From assembly GCA_019454045.1 (NCBI GenBank), contig SKCR01037636.1, positions 16,086 through 80,085 of the forward strand: a stretch of DNA of 64,000 nucleotides, in the 5' to 3' direction. Shown piece after piece: positions 36,180 through 48,032 of the stretch (positions within the stretch are counted from its first letter, which is position 1; each line of letters opens with the position of its first letter). The translations under genes and the position numbers were made by a program. The notes beneath the pieces were generated by a model. It had not been told where the DNA came from, did no database searches, and saw nothing but the letters and a program-made list of their open reading frames with translations. This DNA comes from Zanthoxylum bungeanum (lineage: Eukaryota > Streptophyta > Magnoliopsida > Sapindales > Rutaceae).

Positions 36180-37020
36180 TGTTGTTTAGGACACATTAAC
36201 AAGATTGTATATCCATACTTTCGAAGAGTGGATACTAGGACGGATTTGATTCTAATTCAAATGATGTCTACGAATCTAGTTTATTAGGCAAAGTGCCTAA
36301 AACACCTTTACTTGATAAAAGTGCAAGTGCCACCGATTTGTTAGCCCTCGTTCATAGTGATGTAAGTGGGCCCATGTCTAGCTAGACTAGAGGTGGATAT
36401 GAATACTTCGTAACCCTTACGGATGCGGCATCGAGTTACGATTATTTGTATCTTATGAAACACAAGTCATAAACTTTTAGAGTTTCGACACGAAGCATAA
36501 AAACAGACCGTTAAGTATTAAAATATTACGGTCGGACTGTGATGGATTGTACTTAAACATATAAGTTTCTCGATTACAGAAAGAGTATGGTATTCTTTCA
36601 CAATGGACTCCTCCCGGGACACCTCAATTTGACGGTGTGTCCGAACAGAGAAACCGAACTTTGTTAGACATGGTACGGTTAATAATGAGTCGCTCTGAGC
36701 TACCAATTTCTTCTGAGGATACACATTAAACAGTGAAATACTTATTTTGAATAAGGTTCCATGAAAATCTGTTAGATAGACTTCATATTAGATATGAACA
36801 GGAAAGAAACCGGGTTTCTCATTCCTGATGATTTGGGGATGTTGGGCATATAATGAATGTTTGGATGATACCAAACTAGAACCCGAATCGTATAAGTGCC
36901 TATTTTTAGGTTGTCATAGGGAAACCAAAGTATGGTACTTATACAACTCACAAGAGAACAATGTAATTGTTACTCTTCATGCGGTTTTCCTTAGAGGAAT
37001 TCATATATGCAGTGGTAAGT
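36180..37020 (+). pseudogene. C integrase remnant
   Basis: Readable pieces: ESSLLGKVPKTPLLDKSAS and ALVHSDVSGPMSS, the HSD block with the first catalytic Asp, then YEYFVTLTDAASSYDYLYLM, and WTPPGTPQFDGVSEQRNRTL with the Glu of the NGxxE-type block. The middle D (SDRGGE-type block) is lost by deletion. Stops occur after S in GPMSS and after HKS. Confidence 0.8.
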
Positions 37021-37149
37021 GGGAGGAAAGTAAAACTCGATGAAAATCAGAGTAATACTGTTCCAAGCACCGACTCCTTTACGGAACATGAACAGTTCAT
37101 CAGGGATGAAACTGTACCATAATCTTTGAATACACAAGAACCGCGCAAG

Positions 37150-37980
37150 TCAGAGAGAGTCAGAAAACAACCTGGGAGGTATGGGTTTCTGATCTCACCT
37201 CGTATAGATGTCAATCTTATTGAGGAAGGTGAACCGGCTACATAGAGGAAGTGATACAAGGTATCGACTCCCTTTATGGCAAAGTGCAATGATATCCGAT
37301 ATGGATTCCATGTATACCAACCAAGTTTGGACACTAGTTGATGTACCAGAAGGCATTGTGCCTATTGGTACTAAATGTGTCTTCAAGGAAGACATACATG
37401 GATGGAAACATACAAATGTACACAGCTAGGCTGGTACATAAAAGGTATCATCAACGACATAGTGTCGACTACGATGAAATTTTTTCACCTGTTACCATGA
37501 TTAAGTCCATTTGGATAATGCTTGCTAATGCTGCATATTTCATTTATGAAATATGGCATATGGACGTCAAAACCGCTTTCCTTAACGGAAACATTTTGAA
37601 GGATGTTTACAACATCCTGACGGTTTTTTTGTGCCAAAACATGCAAACAAGGTTTGCAAGTTAAATCGATCCATTTATGAATTGTAGCAAGCATTGCGTT
37701 CTTGGAACTAGCGTTTTGATGTAATCATAATGGTATATGATTTAATTCAAAACGAAGATGATTCTTGTGTGTATAAGAAGGTTAGTGGGAGCGAACTGAA
37801 AATGATTTTCCTATAAGTTGATGATGTATTGCTACTTAGCAATAACATTCCCATAATAAAATCGGTGAAATCTTGGCTTTCATGAAAAATTCTTCATAGG
37901 AAACCTGGGGGAAACATGTTTTATTCTAGGAATAAAGATCTACTGGGATAGATCTAGAAAGCTGCTGACACTCTCTCAGT
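37150..37980 (+). pseudogene. C reverse transcriptase remnant
   Basis: 37208-37429 and 37338-37664 carry copia RT blocks in shifting frames, including DSMYTNQVWTLVDVPEGIVP, then VDYDEIFSPVTMIKSIWIML and MDVKTAFLNG. The YVDD region near 37820 reads VDDVLLLSNN, so Tyr is replaced or out of frame. Two frameshifts and several stops are present. Confidence 0.8.
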
Positions 37981-38404
37981 GTTGGTACATTTTCATATGT
38001 ACGTGACCTGATGTCTCATATGCTTTGAGCATATGTAGACGCAATCAGGCCAATCCAGGTGATGGTCATTGGATTGAAGAAAAGAACATCATTGAGTATC
38101 TTAGATGAACCAATGATGCTTTCTGAGAATATGGGGAGAGGAAAACTTGAGGTGACTGGGTTCACCGCTGCAAGTTTCCAAATCGACAAAGACGACTTAA
38201 GTCGTAATAAGGGTACATATTTAGTTTGAATAACGGAACAGTGAGCTGGAAATCTTCCAAGCAAGATACTGTTGCAGAATAAATAATAAAAGCGGAACAT
38301 TGCTGCATAAGAGGCAACAAAAGAAGCATTTTGGATCTATATAATCCTAATTGGATTAGGTGTAGTTCTGTTAGTAGCTGAGCTGGCCTAAAGCACATGC
38401 TAAG
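37980..38404 (+). pseudogene. C RNase H, part left of D
   Basis: Aligns with the G RNase H. The FTDAS motif reads FTAAS near 38161-38175, so the first catalytic Asp codon is changed (GAT to GCT). The WKSSKQ-like segment follows. The piece ends at the D insertion (38405) and resumes at 47816. Confidence 0.8.
38400..38404. repeat. D target-site duplication, left copy (CTAAG)
   Basis: Exact match to 47811-47815 across D. Confidence 0.95.
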
Positions 38405-38958
38405 TGTAGGCACTGCATTTTTGCATATAAGTCCCGATGATGAGTCTCGTATGGAGACACTACCCTTTGAGTTGCGGAAGTCATGGGAAACGGACGTCGG
38501 AAGGGAAAGATCAATACCTTGTTGGATTTAATTTGTTTGCTTAGCTTCGGGTTCGCTCGTTGGTTCTCTAATTTAAAATTCATCATTGGCCAAAAACCTT
38601 TGCCACATACACTAAATCACACGCCCAAACCCACCAACTAGCCATCCTACACGCCCATAAGCCTCCAAGCTCAATAAATCACATCCAAAAATATTCAAAC
38701 ACATTAAACACATGTTAAAATCCCATAAATCACCTTCCTAATTAAATTAAATCTCATGCCTAAATTAAATAAATCAAATCAAATCTCAAGCCTAAATCAA
38801 ACAAATCAAATCAAATCCCATAAATCCATTTCCTAAACTAAAACAACCCTCTCCCTAAATTAGAGAGATCTTTTCCTTGTAGCACACTAAATATGAGATA
38901 TTCTCCATAATTTCATGACATTTTCCCTCCTCGTATAAGGATAACCTCAACTCTCTCC

Positions 38959-38966
38959 TATAAAAA
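38959..38966 (+). promoter_or_regulatory. Probable LTR TATA box (TATAAAAA)
   Basis: TATAAAAA at 38959-38966 in the 5' LTR and the same at 46164-46171 in the 3' LTR, so it is conserved. Transcription would start around 38990. No start-site data support this. Confidence 0.55.
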
Positions 38967-39027
38967 GACACGTAAACCAAGCTCTTAAGACCCCTAGCAT
39001 TCACTCCCAAAAACCAAACAACAAAAT

Positions 39028-39096
39028 AAACCCTAGATCAACTCTCGTCTCTCTCTCTCAGAGCAAAAAAAAAAGTGAACAGCAAAAAAACCCTAA
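39028..39096 (+). promoter_or_regulatory. Two telo-box motifs downstream of the TATA box
   Basis: AAACCCTA at 39028-39035 and AAACCCTAA at 39088-39096. Both recur in the 3' LTR at 46233 and 46292. Telo-boxes occur near start sites of plant translation-related genes and here lie about 40-110 bp after the predicted start. Confidence 0.55.
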
Positions 39097-40322
39097 TACT
39101 CTCTTTCTCTCGGCAGCCACACACGTCACATGCCACACACCCTTCTTAGCAGACCTTACGCCACACACTGACACGCCACTCACGACTCTTTATAATAACA
39201 AAGCCACTCATCAACCCTTACACACAGACGTCTCTCTCTCACACAGCCAACAAAGCTCTTTAATCACAAAACAACAGAAATAAAAGCCACAAACTAGGAC
39301 CAATCGACACAGCCATGCACAAACTAACACACACATCAACCAACATGAAACCACATCCCTAAAGCCTTTGAACCGTAAGCAAGATCAGCCAATAACAAAG
39401 CCACAAAGCAAATAGCAGCCCCAAAGTCGGCCATTAACGTGAACAAAAGAAGATCAAACAAAGACAAAGAAACACTCACTCACACCTTCTTGACCGGTCC
39501 CTTAAAACCCCTTCCAATTTCCGTAAATTACAACCCCAAACCGCACCCTCAATTACAAAAACACAGCCCCAAACTGCACCCTAAATTACCGAAAACAGCC
39601 CCCAGAACAGTCCCCTAAATCACCAAAACAATTACAACCAAAACAGTCCCTAAATTGCTCAAACAGTCACCCAAAACAGCCCCTAATTACCGCAAACAGT
39701 AACCAAAAACAACGACTAGAAAATACAGTAAAGACAGAGAAAATAGCAGCCCAAAAAAGTGAAGCAACGATGGAAAATGTTGAACCAGTGAACCGGAGGA
39801 GTTGCGGAGCATTAACCCTTCCGACGGCCGTGTAACGCACTTCCAAGAGGCGACTTAAAAGGTAAGACCTGAAGGCACCCTTTTATTTATTCCCATTCAT
39901 TTTTAATTATTTATTAGTAATTCTTCGCATGAGTATTGTTTATTTAGGCATGTTGTGGCCATGAGATGAATGATTTTGTGCTATCTCTCGTGGTATATCG
40001 GATGGAAACCCAGACGTAAATTTTGTAGCCGAATCCAAATGGATGGTAGTGCGGTCTGAACTTGGGATACAATTCCACGTACCACTTAAGAAACACACAT
40101 ATTTCGTTCCATCTAATCTTGTGTTTATTCGTTGTTTATTAGAAATAGTATGTTATTTTTTATGCATGATTTAGTTATTTCTTTCAAACTAGGAGCTTAA
40201 TTATATCTCTTCAATGTTTATGTTTAGACAATAGATTATTTATTTATGTTTCCATATTTATCAATTTAATGTGTCCATGAGATTGTGTGCTTGCCATTAT
40301 TTCGACTTACTTTTATGTATGC

Positions 40323-40391
40323 AAACTTAGATATAGGTTGTATGTAAACTTAGATATAGGTTGTATGTGAACTTAGATGTAGGTTATTCTT
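40323..40391 (+). repeat. 23-bp tandem repeat, three units
   Basis: Units begin at 40323, 40346 and 40369. The matching site in the other LTR, around 47505-47550, has two units. A gain or loss happened after insertion. Confidence 0.85.
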
Positions 40392-40649
40392 GCGTATGTA
40401 TGTTGCGTAGACTCGGTTATATTATCACATAAATCCATTCATTACAAGTGGCATAAGTAAGGGACCATTCCGAACCCAACGGTTTGAGGTCTTCCCTTGT
40501 GAGGGGTGAGTGCGGCCTTAAATCATTTTCCCAGTTCACACTTGGTGGCGACTACATTTTATTTCTCCGGTTTAGTCCCCCGCGGGCTACTCCATACTCC
40601 CGACCGGGCCACGAGCCTGGAACAACGTCACTTATTTCTGTATCTTACA

Positions 40650-40670
40650 GTTTGGCGACTCCACTGGGGA
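40650..40670 (+). other. D primer-binding site
   Basis: TGGCGACTCCACTGGGGA at 40653-40670, three bases past the LTR end. It differs from the initiator-Met site of the copia elements. I think it matches an arginine-type tRNA, but I could not check that. Confidence 0.7.
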
Positions 40671-41607
40671 TAGAGAATCGGCCCCGAAATAATGTCTTGT
40701 AATGTTTGTGATTTATGTTTTAATTAACCGTGTCTATTGTGGGTTGAAAGGGTTTAATCAAAGGCACTATTAGAGCTAGGTAATGGTTTGGTGTCTTCCT
40801 TCATTCACTACCTTTCCATAAGGAAAAGCTGTGAATGCACCTAGATAATCATTTACTCGAAGCTTACCGTGACGGACTAATTTGGAGGACCTATTGTTTA
40901 TTCATGTCACCAATGCGATAAGAGCCTAAGAGGCAAGGGTATTTAAGAGTGTTCGCTCCCCTATTCCTCTGGGGAATCTTCAATAGGAAATCCATTTGAC
41001 AGTCAGTCATGCATCATCACTCGTCGGCATGAACCTTAGGGTACAAAAAAGGTACGCTCACTTGGTCACTCGGACCTTTGAGTGGGGAGACCTAGTTGTG
41101 GGCAATCCTTCACCAGCGAGAGCTTTTGTCTACACTCCCTTAAACGCACATGTGAACCGTAGTTGTATGACCAATAGAAACCATCCTTTTATGCTTGTGT
41201 TTGGGACCATCATCATTTGGATTCATTTGGACTTTTTGTCTTGAGGTATGAGCTTGTTGGGCCATTTAAACTGGGATGAGTTTGTGTCTTATGACAATTG
41301 GGCCAAAAGTTTCTAAAATGCCGATGGGCCGCTTTATGTTTGGGCCCCTTACCATTTGAAGTTATTTAGCCACGTTATCGCGAAAGTGTAAACCTGTTGG
41401 GCCTTTTCAACTGGGACTAGTTTGCACCTCGCAATAGTATGATTGAATGTTTTAAAATGATAATGGGCCGACTTGTACGAAAATCTTGACGAGCTTATAT
41501 ATTCCATGCATCGCACGCATACATGCTGAATAAAAGTTTTAAAAGACACCATAGATACATGTTGGGTTAGGGAAGAAGGAAGACTCGTCAAAAGGCCGTT
41601 AGCGAAC
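40671..41607 (+). other. D leader
   Basis: About 0.94 kb between primer-binding site and gag start, no supported protein. It holds short open frames (40484-40702 overlaps the LTR end, 40996-41244) that have no recognisable content. Confidence 0.5.
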
Positions 41608-42916
41608 ATGAGCGAATCAGAAAATGAGGGATCCCGTATGGATCAGCTGGAGACCAGTCTCACCAAGGTTACCGAACAGTTGCAAGTTTTGACCACCGCT
41701 ATGGCTAATATAGTTGTGCCCCACGCTGGGGGAGGCTTTGAGAATGTGAGGCGTGAAGAGCCTCCGAACAGGTTGAGTGATGATATCCCTGTTTTTGATG
41801 ATGACATGGCTGATTATGCCGCAGGAAGGATAGCTGGGTCCCAGGCAGAGTTGCAGAAACTCCGGGATCAGGTAGAGTCAGTTACCCGCAAGCTGAATGG
41901 TAAATATGAGGACTTTTGAGGAGCAGCTGCCGGCTCAATTCAAGATGTCTGACATAGCCAGATTCAATGGGAACGGGGATCCGAGGGTCTATCTCCGACA
42001 GTATGTTTTTGTGATGAGTTCAGTGGGTCTGTTGAAGCGTCAGATTCAGAAGATGTTCGGGATGTCGCTTGAGGGGGAACCCGTGGTATGGTATCACGGC
42101 CTTGAGAGGAAGGTCAAGGATGATTAGAGGGCATTGGCAGAAGCCTTTCTGAAACAGTATGTCATGGATTTGGAGATCGAATTGTCACTTTGCGACTTGG
42201 AGAATACCAAACAGAAGCTGGATGAGAGCTTCAATGATTATGTAGATCGCTGGAGGAGCCAGCTTTTGAAGATGCAGACTCGGCCCTCGGAGAAGGATCA
42301 GATCAAGATGATCATCATGGGTACTAAGCCCTCTATTTACGGCAAGCTGAGGAGGATTACCTCTATGATTAGTGATTTTCGACAGTTGATGGAGACTGTT
42401 ATGGATATTGAGGAGGAAGAAATTGATAACAGAAAGTTCTATGGCCAGAATATAAGGACATTTAGGGGGCCGTCTGAGACCAAGCCCGCTACTGCTGAGA
42501 TCGATGCCGTCAGAAACAGGTGATTCCCCAATCTTAGTAGACCTTTGTCAAAGGTGTTTGAAAAACTGAAGATGCAAGGACTCCTAAAACCCTTAGAACC
42601 TAGACCATTTCCAAACCCTGTGCCACCTCACCTCAACCTAAACCTGTATTGTTACTTCCATCAGGAAAAAAACCATGACACCGACAACTGCGCCCGCCTT
42701 AGGCATGAGATCCAAAACCTCATTGACGCCCATAAAATACCTGATCCAGAAAAAGAACAACCCAACACACACAGAAATCCTCTACCCAACTATCACTCTA
42801 TTACACCACCCACCTACATGATCAACTCCGGCTTACTCGAAAGCTTTTTCCTCCAAACTCTCAACCACCAAGCTTCTTGCATGGGGATAGAGGATGGCAG
42901 CAGTGAAGAACCATAG
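41608..42916 (+). pseudogene. D gag-like protein, Tat-type, with two stops and one frameshift
   Basis: ATG at 41608 starts a frame with a coiled-coil-like N terminus (MDQLETSLTKVTEQLQVLTT). A shift within 41897-41919 moves to a second frame, which continues to 42916 with stops at 42125-42127 (TAG) and 42521-42523 (TGA). That frame includes a retrotransposon gag region (FNGNGDPRVYLRQYVFVM, LEGEPVVWYHGLE, NDYVDRWRSQLLKM) and a zinc-finger-like LYCYFHQEKNHDTDNCARLR near 42645-42705. The Cys-His pattern resembles the C..H..GH.T..C..LR motif of Tat gag. About 435 residues would result without the lesions. Particle formation is the known role of gag. Confidence 0.82.
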
Positions 42917-43835
42917 GCTGAGGAAGAAGACATTGCTGCAGACTATGAAGATGTTTTTCCTGGTTTATTTGATTACAATCCTGCATTTTTAATAATAAAG
43001 ACATTGATTTTGCCTACTTGTTCGAGTCTTTTCCTCAATAGTTAAACATGGGTCAGATGATGAAATTGTTTGCTTCAAGTTGAAACCATAGAAACTATAA
43101 GTGCGAGAGGTACTCTCATCCGATATTGTGAGTAGTTGATCTAGGTTAGACTCGCAAGCACTTAATTATAGGATCTTAGCAGTGAAAGCCTGAGTAGTCG
43201 GCAAGGTGACTAGTTAAAGAGAGTGCGGATCGATGAATGACCGTTCGCTTAGATGTCCATCCTGACTTTCTTGTATTACAATATATGGTATGGTTAGAAA
43301 CCAATGAAAAGTCTCTCAAGATGAAAATATAAACCACTTACAACCGATAAGCGTGAAGCTACCTATGGGCGAGTATTAGGACCACCATGAGGAGAAATGC
43401 TACCTTAAAGGGTAGGTGTGTCAAAAAAAATTAAATGAAATATGATGAATGATGAAAGAGACAAAAGAAAAGAGGAAGAAAGCCATATCACATTGAGTAC
43501 GAGGAAGTAATTGCAGAGCATGACCAAGACTCCCTGGTTTATTTATTCACATCTAGTTCAGATCATTTATTAAAACGGTTGGATTTGAGTTGTATTGAGT
43601 ACTTTGAAGATTCCCTGGTTTCGACACTAAGCATCCTTTGAGGACGAAAATATGTTTAGCTATCGGGATTATCTCGAGAGAGGCAGTATAGTATGTTGGT
43701 ATGTAACATCACAACATGAGATCTACCTTGACCTAATGAAAGCAGCAAAGAATAGAAAGATGAACCGAGACTGGGGCGACCAGTCTACCCTTTCTCATAC
43801 AACACGGTTCGGGAATGAACCATCACATATCATCA
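42917..43835 (+). other. D post-gag region, no pol
   Basis: No protease, reverse transcriptase, RNase H or integrase motif can be found in any frame here. Some open frames (43652-43942) end inside the tandem array and are repeat-derived. This is where pol would be in an autonomous Tat element. Confidence 0.6.
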
Positions 43836-44336
43836 TTATCAATTTTGGGGATGAGTCCCATGATCGAGGCCCACACATCGATATCAGTTTTGGGGATGAG
43901 TCTCAGGGTCGAGGCCCACATCAGTATCAATTTCGGGGATGAGTCCCAGGGTCGAGGCCCACACATCGGTATCAGTTTTGGGGATGAGTCCCAGGGTCGA
44001 GGCCCACATTAGTATCAGTTTTGGGATGAGTCCCAAGGCTGAGGCCCACATCAGATGCCGGGAATGGCGCTCCGAGAATGGAGCATGGGTCGAGGCCCAC
44101 ACATCGGTATCAGTTTTGGGGATGAGTCCTAGGGTCGAGGCCCACATTAGTATCAGTTTTGGGATGAGTCCCAGGGCTGAGGCCCACATCAGATGCCGGG
44201 AATGGCGCTCCGAGAATGGAGCATGGGTCGAGGCCCATATCAAATGCTAGGAATGGTGCTCCGGGAATGGAGTATGGGTCGAGGCCCATATCAGATGCCG
44301 AGAATGGCGCTTCGGGAATGGAGTATGGTTCGGAAG
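43836..44336 (+). repeat. Minisatellite 1 of D: about 45-bp units with 138-bp superunit
   Basis: Repeated GATGAGTCCCAGGGTCGAGG, then CCCACATCGGTATCAGTTTT, units of about 45 bp. A longer block is duplicated with a 138-bp period (acacatcggt starts at 43961 and 44099). Each unit contains GGCCCA. Overlapping ORFs in it are artefacts. Confidence 0.9.
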
Positions 44337-44568
44337 GGGACCAAAGGAAACTGAGCAATCACCAGCATAGAATTGACAGAAAGAAACTATAAGCAGGCCT
44401 AGGGGGCGACCAAAGATATTTATAGGCAAAGGGCGCCAAAAAGCACTAGCAAGGCCTAACACATCGGAATTGGAAATACTTCCATGCATACATGCATACA
44501 CATCACATGCACGCAATTTTTGTCTTGTTTTTATTCACAGGGTTTGAAGAAAAGCGGCAAAGACAAAC
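44337..44568 (+). other. Spacer between the D minisatellites
   Basis: Unique-looking 230 bp without a recognisable gene. A CATGCATACATGCATACAC run sits near 44480. Confidence 0.5.
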
Positions 44569-45456
44569 AGTTCGGGAACAAAGCCCAGGGAATAAAGCCC
44601 ACAATCAATTCAGTTCGGGAACAAAGCCCATTCACTACACAGTTCGGGAATAAAGCCCATAATCTATACAGTTTGGGAACAAAGCCCACATTAAGTACAA
44701 CTTGGGAACAAAGCCCACAGTCAACACAAGTTCGGGAACAAAGCCCAGGGAATAAAGCCCACAATCAACAGTTCGGGAACAAAGCCACAGTCAACACAAG
44801 TTCGGGAACAAATCCCCGGGAACAAAGCCCATAATTAATTCAATTCGGGAATAAAGCCCACAATAAACAGTTCGGGAACAAAGCCCACAGTCAACACAAG
44901 TTTGGGAACAAAGCCCATAGTCAACACAAGTTTGGGAACAAAGCCCAGGGAACAAAGCCCATAATTAATTCAGTTCAGGAATAAAGTCCATAATCAACAG
45001 TTCGGGAACAAAGCCCAGGAAATAAAGCCCACAATCAACAGTTCGGGAACAGAGCCCGAGGAATAAAGCCCACAATCAACAGTTCAGGAATAGAATCCAC
45101 AATCAACACAAGTTCGAGAACAAAGCCCAGGGAATAAAGCCCAAAATCAATTCAGTTCGGAAACAAAGCCCGCACAATCAACAGTTAGGGAATAAAGCCC
45201 ACTCTCTACACAAATTCGGGAACAAAGCCCACTCTCACCTCAATTCGGGAACAAAGCCCACTCTCAACACAGTTCGAGAACAAAGCCCACTCTCTAAACA
45301 GTTCGGGAACAAAACCCACATTCAGTATAGCTCGGGAATAAAGCCCACATTCGGTACAGCTTGGGAACAAATCCCACTCTCTACACAGTTCGGGAACAAA
45401 GCCCACATTCAACAAAGCCCAGGGAACAAAGACCACATTCAACAAAGCCCATTGGT
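44569..45456 (+). repeat. Minisatellite 2 of D: about 25-28-bp units
   Basis: Units built on AGTTCGGGAACAAAGCCCAC followed by a short A/C-rich linker (such as AATCAAC), roughly thirty copies with decay and merged units. Most units hold AAAGCCCA, the reverse complement of TGGGCTTT. All ORFs across it, on either strand, are repeat translations. Confidence 0.9.
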
Positions 45457-45600
45457 CGAAGTTCTCACCACCAGATCAACTAAGTTTAAAGCATCTTAGA
45501 ACAACCGGTAAGTTCGGCAACAGCTGGCGAGCCAGTGAAGTAAAAATACATGCATAATTTTGATAGGATTGTCATTGTCACACATTGCACAAGTCCCATC
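45457..45600 (+). other. D 3' untranslated stretch
   Basis: Leads from the minisatellite to the purine tract. No gene seen. Confidence 0.5.
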
Positions 45601-45614
45601 AAAGTGGGGGCGAC
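45601..45614 (+). other. D polypurine tract
   Basis: AAAGTGGGGG at 45601-45610, four bases before the LTR. Confidence 0.75.
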
Positions 45615-47810
45615 TGTAGGCACTGTATTTTTACATATAAGTCCCGATGATGAGTCTCGTATGGAGACACTACCTTTTGAGTTACGGAAGTCGCGGGAAA
45701 CGGATGTCGAAAGGGAAAGATCAATACCTTGTTGGATTTAATTCGTTTGGTTAGCTTCGGGTTCGCTCGTTGGATCTCTGTTTTAAAATTCATCCTTGGC
45801 CCAAAACCCCCGCCACCTACACTAAATCACACGCCCAAACCCACCAACTAGCCATCCTACACGCCCATAAGCCTCCAAGCCCATTAAATCACATCCAAAA
45901 ATATTCAAACACATTAAACACATGTTCAAATCCCATAAATCACCTTCCTAATTAAATTAAATCTCATGCCTAAATTAAACAAATCAAATAAAATCTCATT
46001 CCTAAATTAAACAAATCAAATCCCATAAATCCCTTTCCTAAACTAAAACAATCCCCTCCCTAAAATAAAGAGATCATTTCCTTGTAGCACACTAAATAGG
46101 AGATATTCTCCATAATTACATGATATTTTCCCTTCCCGTACAAGGATAACCTCAACTCTCTCCTATAAAAAGACACGTAAACCAAGCTCTTAAGACCCCT
46201 AGCATTCACTCCCAAAAACCAAACAACAAAATAAACCCTAGATCAACTCTCGTCTCTCTCTCTCCGAGCCAAAAAAAAATGAACATAAAAAAAACCCTAA
46301 TACTATCTTTCTCTCGGCAGCCACACACCCTTCTCAGCAGACCTCACGCCACACACTGACACGTCACTCACGAATCTTCACAATAACAAAGCCACTCATC
46401 AACCCTCACACACAGACGTCTCTCTCTCACACAGCCAACAATGCTCCTTAATCATAAAACAACACAAATAAAAGCCACAAACTAGGACCAACCGACACAG
46501 CCATGCACAAACTGACACACTCATCAACCAACGTGAAACCACATCCCTAAAGCCTTTGAACTGTAAGCAAGATCAGCCAATAAAAACCCACAAAGCAAAT
46601 AGCAGCCCCAAAGTCGGCAACGTGAACAAAAGAAGATCAAACAAAGAAAAAGCAACATTCACTCATAACTTCTTGACCGGTCCCTTAAAACCCCTTCCAA
46701 TTACCGTAAATTATAGCCCCAAACCGCACCCTCAATTACCGAAAACATAGCCTCAAACTGCACCCTCAATTACCGAAAACAGCCCCCAAAACAGTCCCCT
46801 AAATCACCAAAAATATTGCAACCAAAATAGTCCCTAAACCGCACAAACAGTCACCCAAAACAGCCTCTAATTACCACAAACAGTAACAAAAAACAACGAC
46901 CAGAAAATACAGCAAAGATAGAGAAAACAGCAACCCAAAACAGTGAAGCAACGAAGGTAAACGTTGAACCAGTTAACCGGAGGAGTTGCGGAGCATTAAC
47001 CCTTCCGACGACCGTGTAACGCACTTCCAAGAGGAGACTTAAAAGGTAAGACCTGAGGACACCCTTTTATTTATTCCCGTTCATTTTTTATTATTTATTA
47101 GTAATTCTTCGCATGAGTATTGTTGATTTATGCATAATGTGGCCATGGGATGAATGATTTTGTGCTATCTCTCGTGGTATATCGGATGGAAACCCAGACA
47201 TAAATTCCGTAGCCAAATCTGAATGGAAGGTAGTGCGGTCTGAACTTGGGATACAAATCCACGTACCACTTAAGAAACACACATATTTCATTTCATCTAA
47301 TCTTGTGTTTATTCGTTGTTTATTAGAAATGGTATGTTATTTTTTATGCATGATTTAGTTATTTCTTTCACACTATGAGCTTAATTATATCTCTTCAATG
47401 TTTATGTTTAGACAATAGATTATTTATTTATGTTTCCAGATTTATCAATTTAATGTGTCCATGAGATTGTGTGCTTGCCATTATTTCGACTTACTCTTAT
47501 GTATGCAAACTTAGATATAGGTTGTATGCGAACTTATATGTAGGTTATTCTTGCGTATGTATGTTGCGTAGACTCGGTTATATTATCACATAAATCCATT
47601 CATTACAAGTGGCATAAGTAAGGGACCATTCCGAACCCAACGGTTTGAGGTCTTCCCTTGCGAGGGGTGAGTGCGGCCTTAAATTATTTTCCCAGTTCAC
47701 ACTGGATGGCGACTCTATTTTATTTCTCCGATTTAGGCCCCCGCGGGCTACTCCGTACTCCCGACTGGGCCGCGAGCCTGGAACAGCGTCGCCGATTTCT
47801 GTATCCTACA
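45615..47810 (+). repeat. D 3' LTR
   Basis: About 2.2 kb, matching 38405-40649. It keeps the TATA box (46164) and telo-boxes (46233 and 46292), and has two 23-bp units instead of three. Confidence 0.94.
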
Positions 47811-47815
47811 CTAAG
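47811..47815. repeat. D target-site duplication, right copy (CTAAG)
   Basis: Exact match to 38400-38404. Confidence 0.95.
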
Positions 47816-48017
47816 GAACCGCGGTCTGATCAATGATCCAAGTATATACTTCAACTATTTCATCCGATTCGTTCGATCATACATCGTGGCGATGTGATGA
47901 TCGAATAAATCGCATCAGATGATAACCTTGCAAATCCACTGAAGAAAGCTGTTTCTCAGCAGAAGTTTGAGCAACCTGTACATAGTCAGGTGTTAGACAC
48001 TTGAATGATTGGCTATA
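47816..48017 (+). pseudogene. C RNase H, part right of D
   Basis: The plus-strand sequence is the reverse complement counterpart of G 62461-62640, where HQRSKHVLRRFHLIREIIHR and DVKIEKVASEDNIADPLTKA are intact. Here the frame is broken (for example ATACTTCAACTATTTCATCC for the LRRFHLI tract). Confidence 0.8.
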
Positions 48018-48032
48018 GGCCAAATGGGAGAT
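48018..48032 (+). other. C polypurine tract
   Basis: GGCCAAATGGGAGAT, abutting the 3' LTR. Confidence 0.78.

Larger units (their letters stand above)
38405..40649 (+). repeat. D 5' LTR
   Basis: About 2.25 kb. Contains a TATA box at 38959, telo-boxes at 39028 and 39088, a long CA- and AAC-rich tract (39100-39780), and a 23-bp tandem repeat present three times at 40323-40391 against two in the right LTR. Confidence 0.94.
38405..47810 (+). mobile_element. D: gag-only Ty3/gypsy-like element (TR-GAG type)
   Basis: LTRs 38405-40649 and 45615-47810 begin TGTAGGCACTG and end TATC(C/T)TACA, with an exact CTAAG duplication. The primer-binding site is TGGCGACTCCACTGGGGA, of the kind found in Tat/Ogre-type Ty3/gypsy elements. 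Internal content is a gag-like gene with two stops and one frameshift, a pol-free stretch, then two minisatellite arrays and a purine tract. No protease, RT or integrase residue was found between gag and the 3' LTR, so it must depend on enzymes from another element. LTR divergence is roughly 6 percent over the first 200 bp by eye. Confidence 0.93.

Noticed and set aside
43884..44358. Overlapping ORFs on both strands with DMGLDP and ALGLIPK repeats
   Set aside because: Repeat translations of minisatellite 1 in several frames.
44569..45456. CRISPR-like array of short regular repeats
   Set aside because: Units are head-to-tail with little spacer, decay and merge, and lie between gag and LTR of a retrotransposon in a plant-type genome. 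It is a minisatellite.
45770..46750. Short plus-strand ORFs in D 3' LTR (for example 45770-45955)
   Set aside because: Pro-, Thr- and His-rich low-complexity frames in a CA-rich LTR tract, not shared with the left LTR in frame.
38405..47810. D as a LARD or a decayed autonomous element that merely lost pol
   Set aside because: The gag and paired minisatellites fit a gag-only element better than a coding-free LARD, but a simple pol deletion cannot be excluded from one copy. It is noted as an open alternative in the findings.
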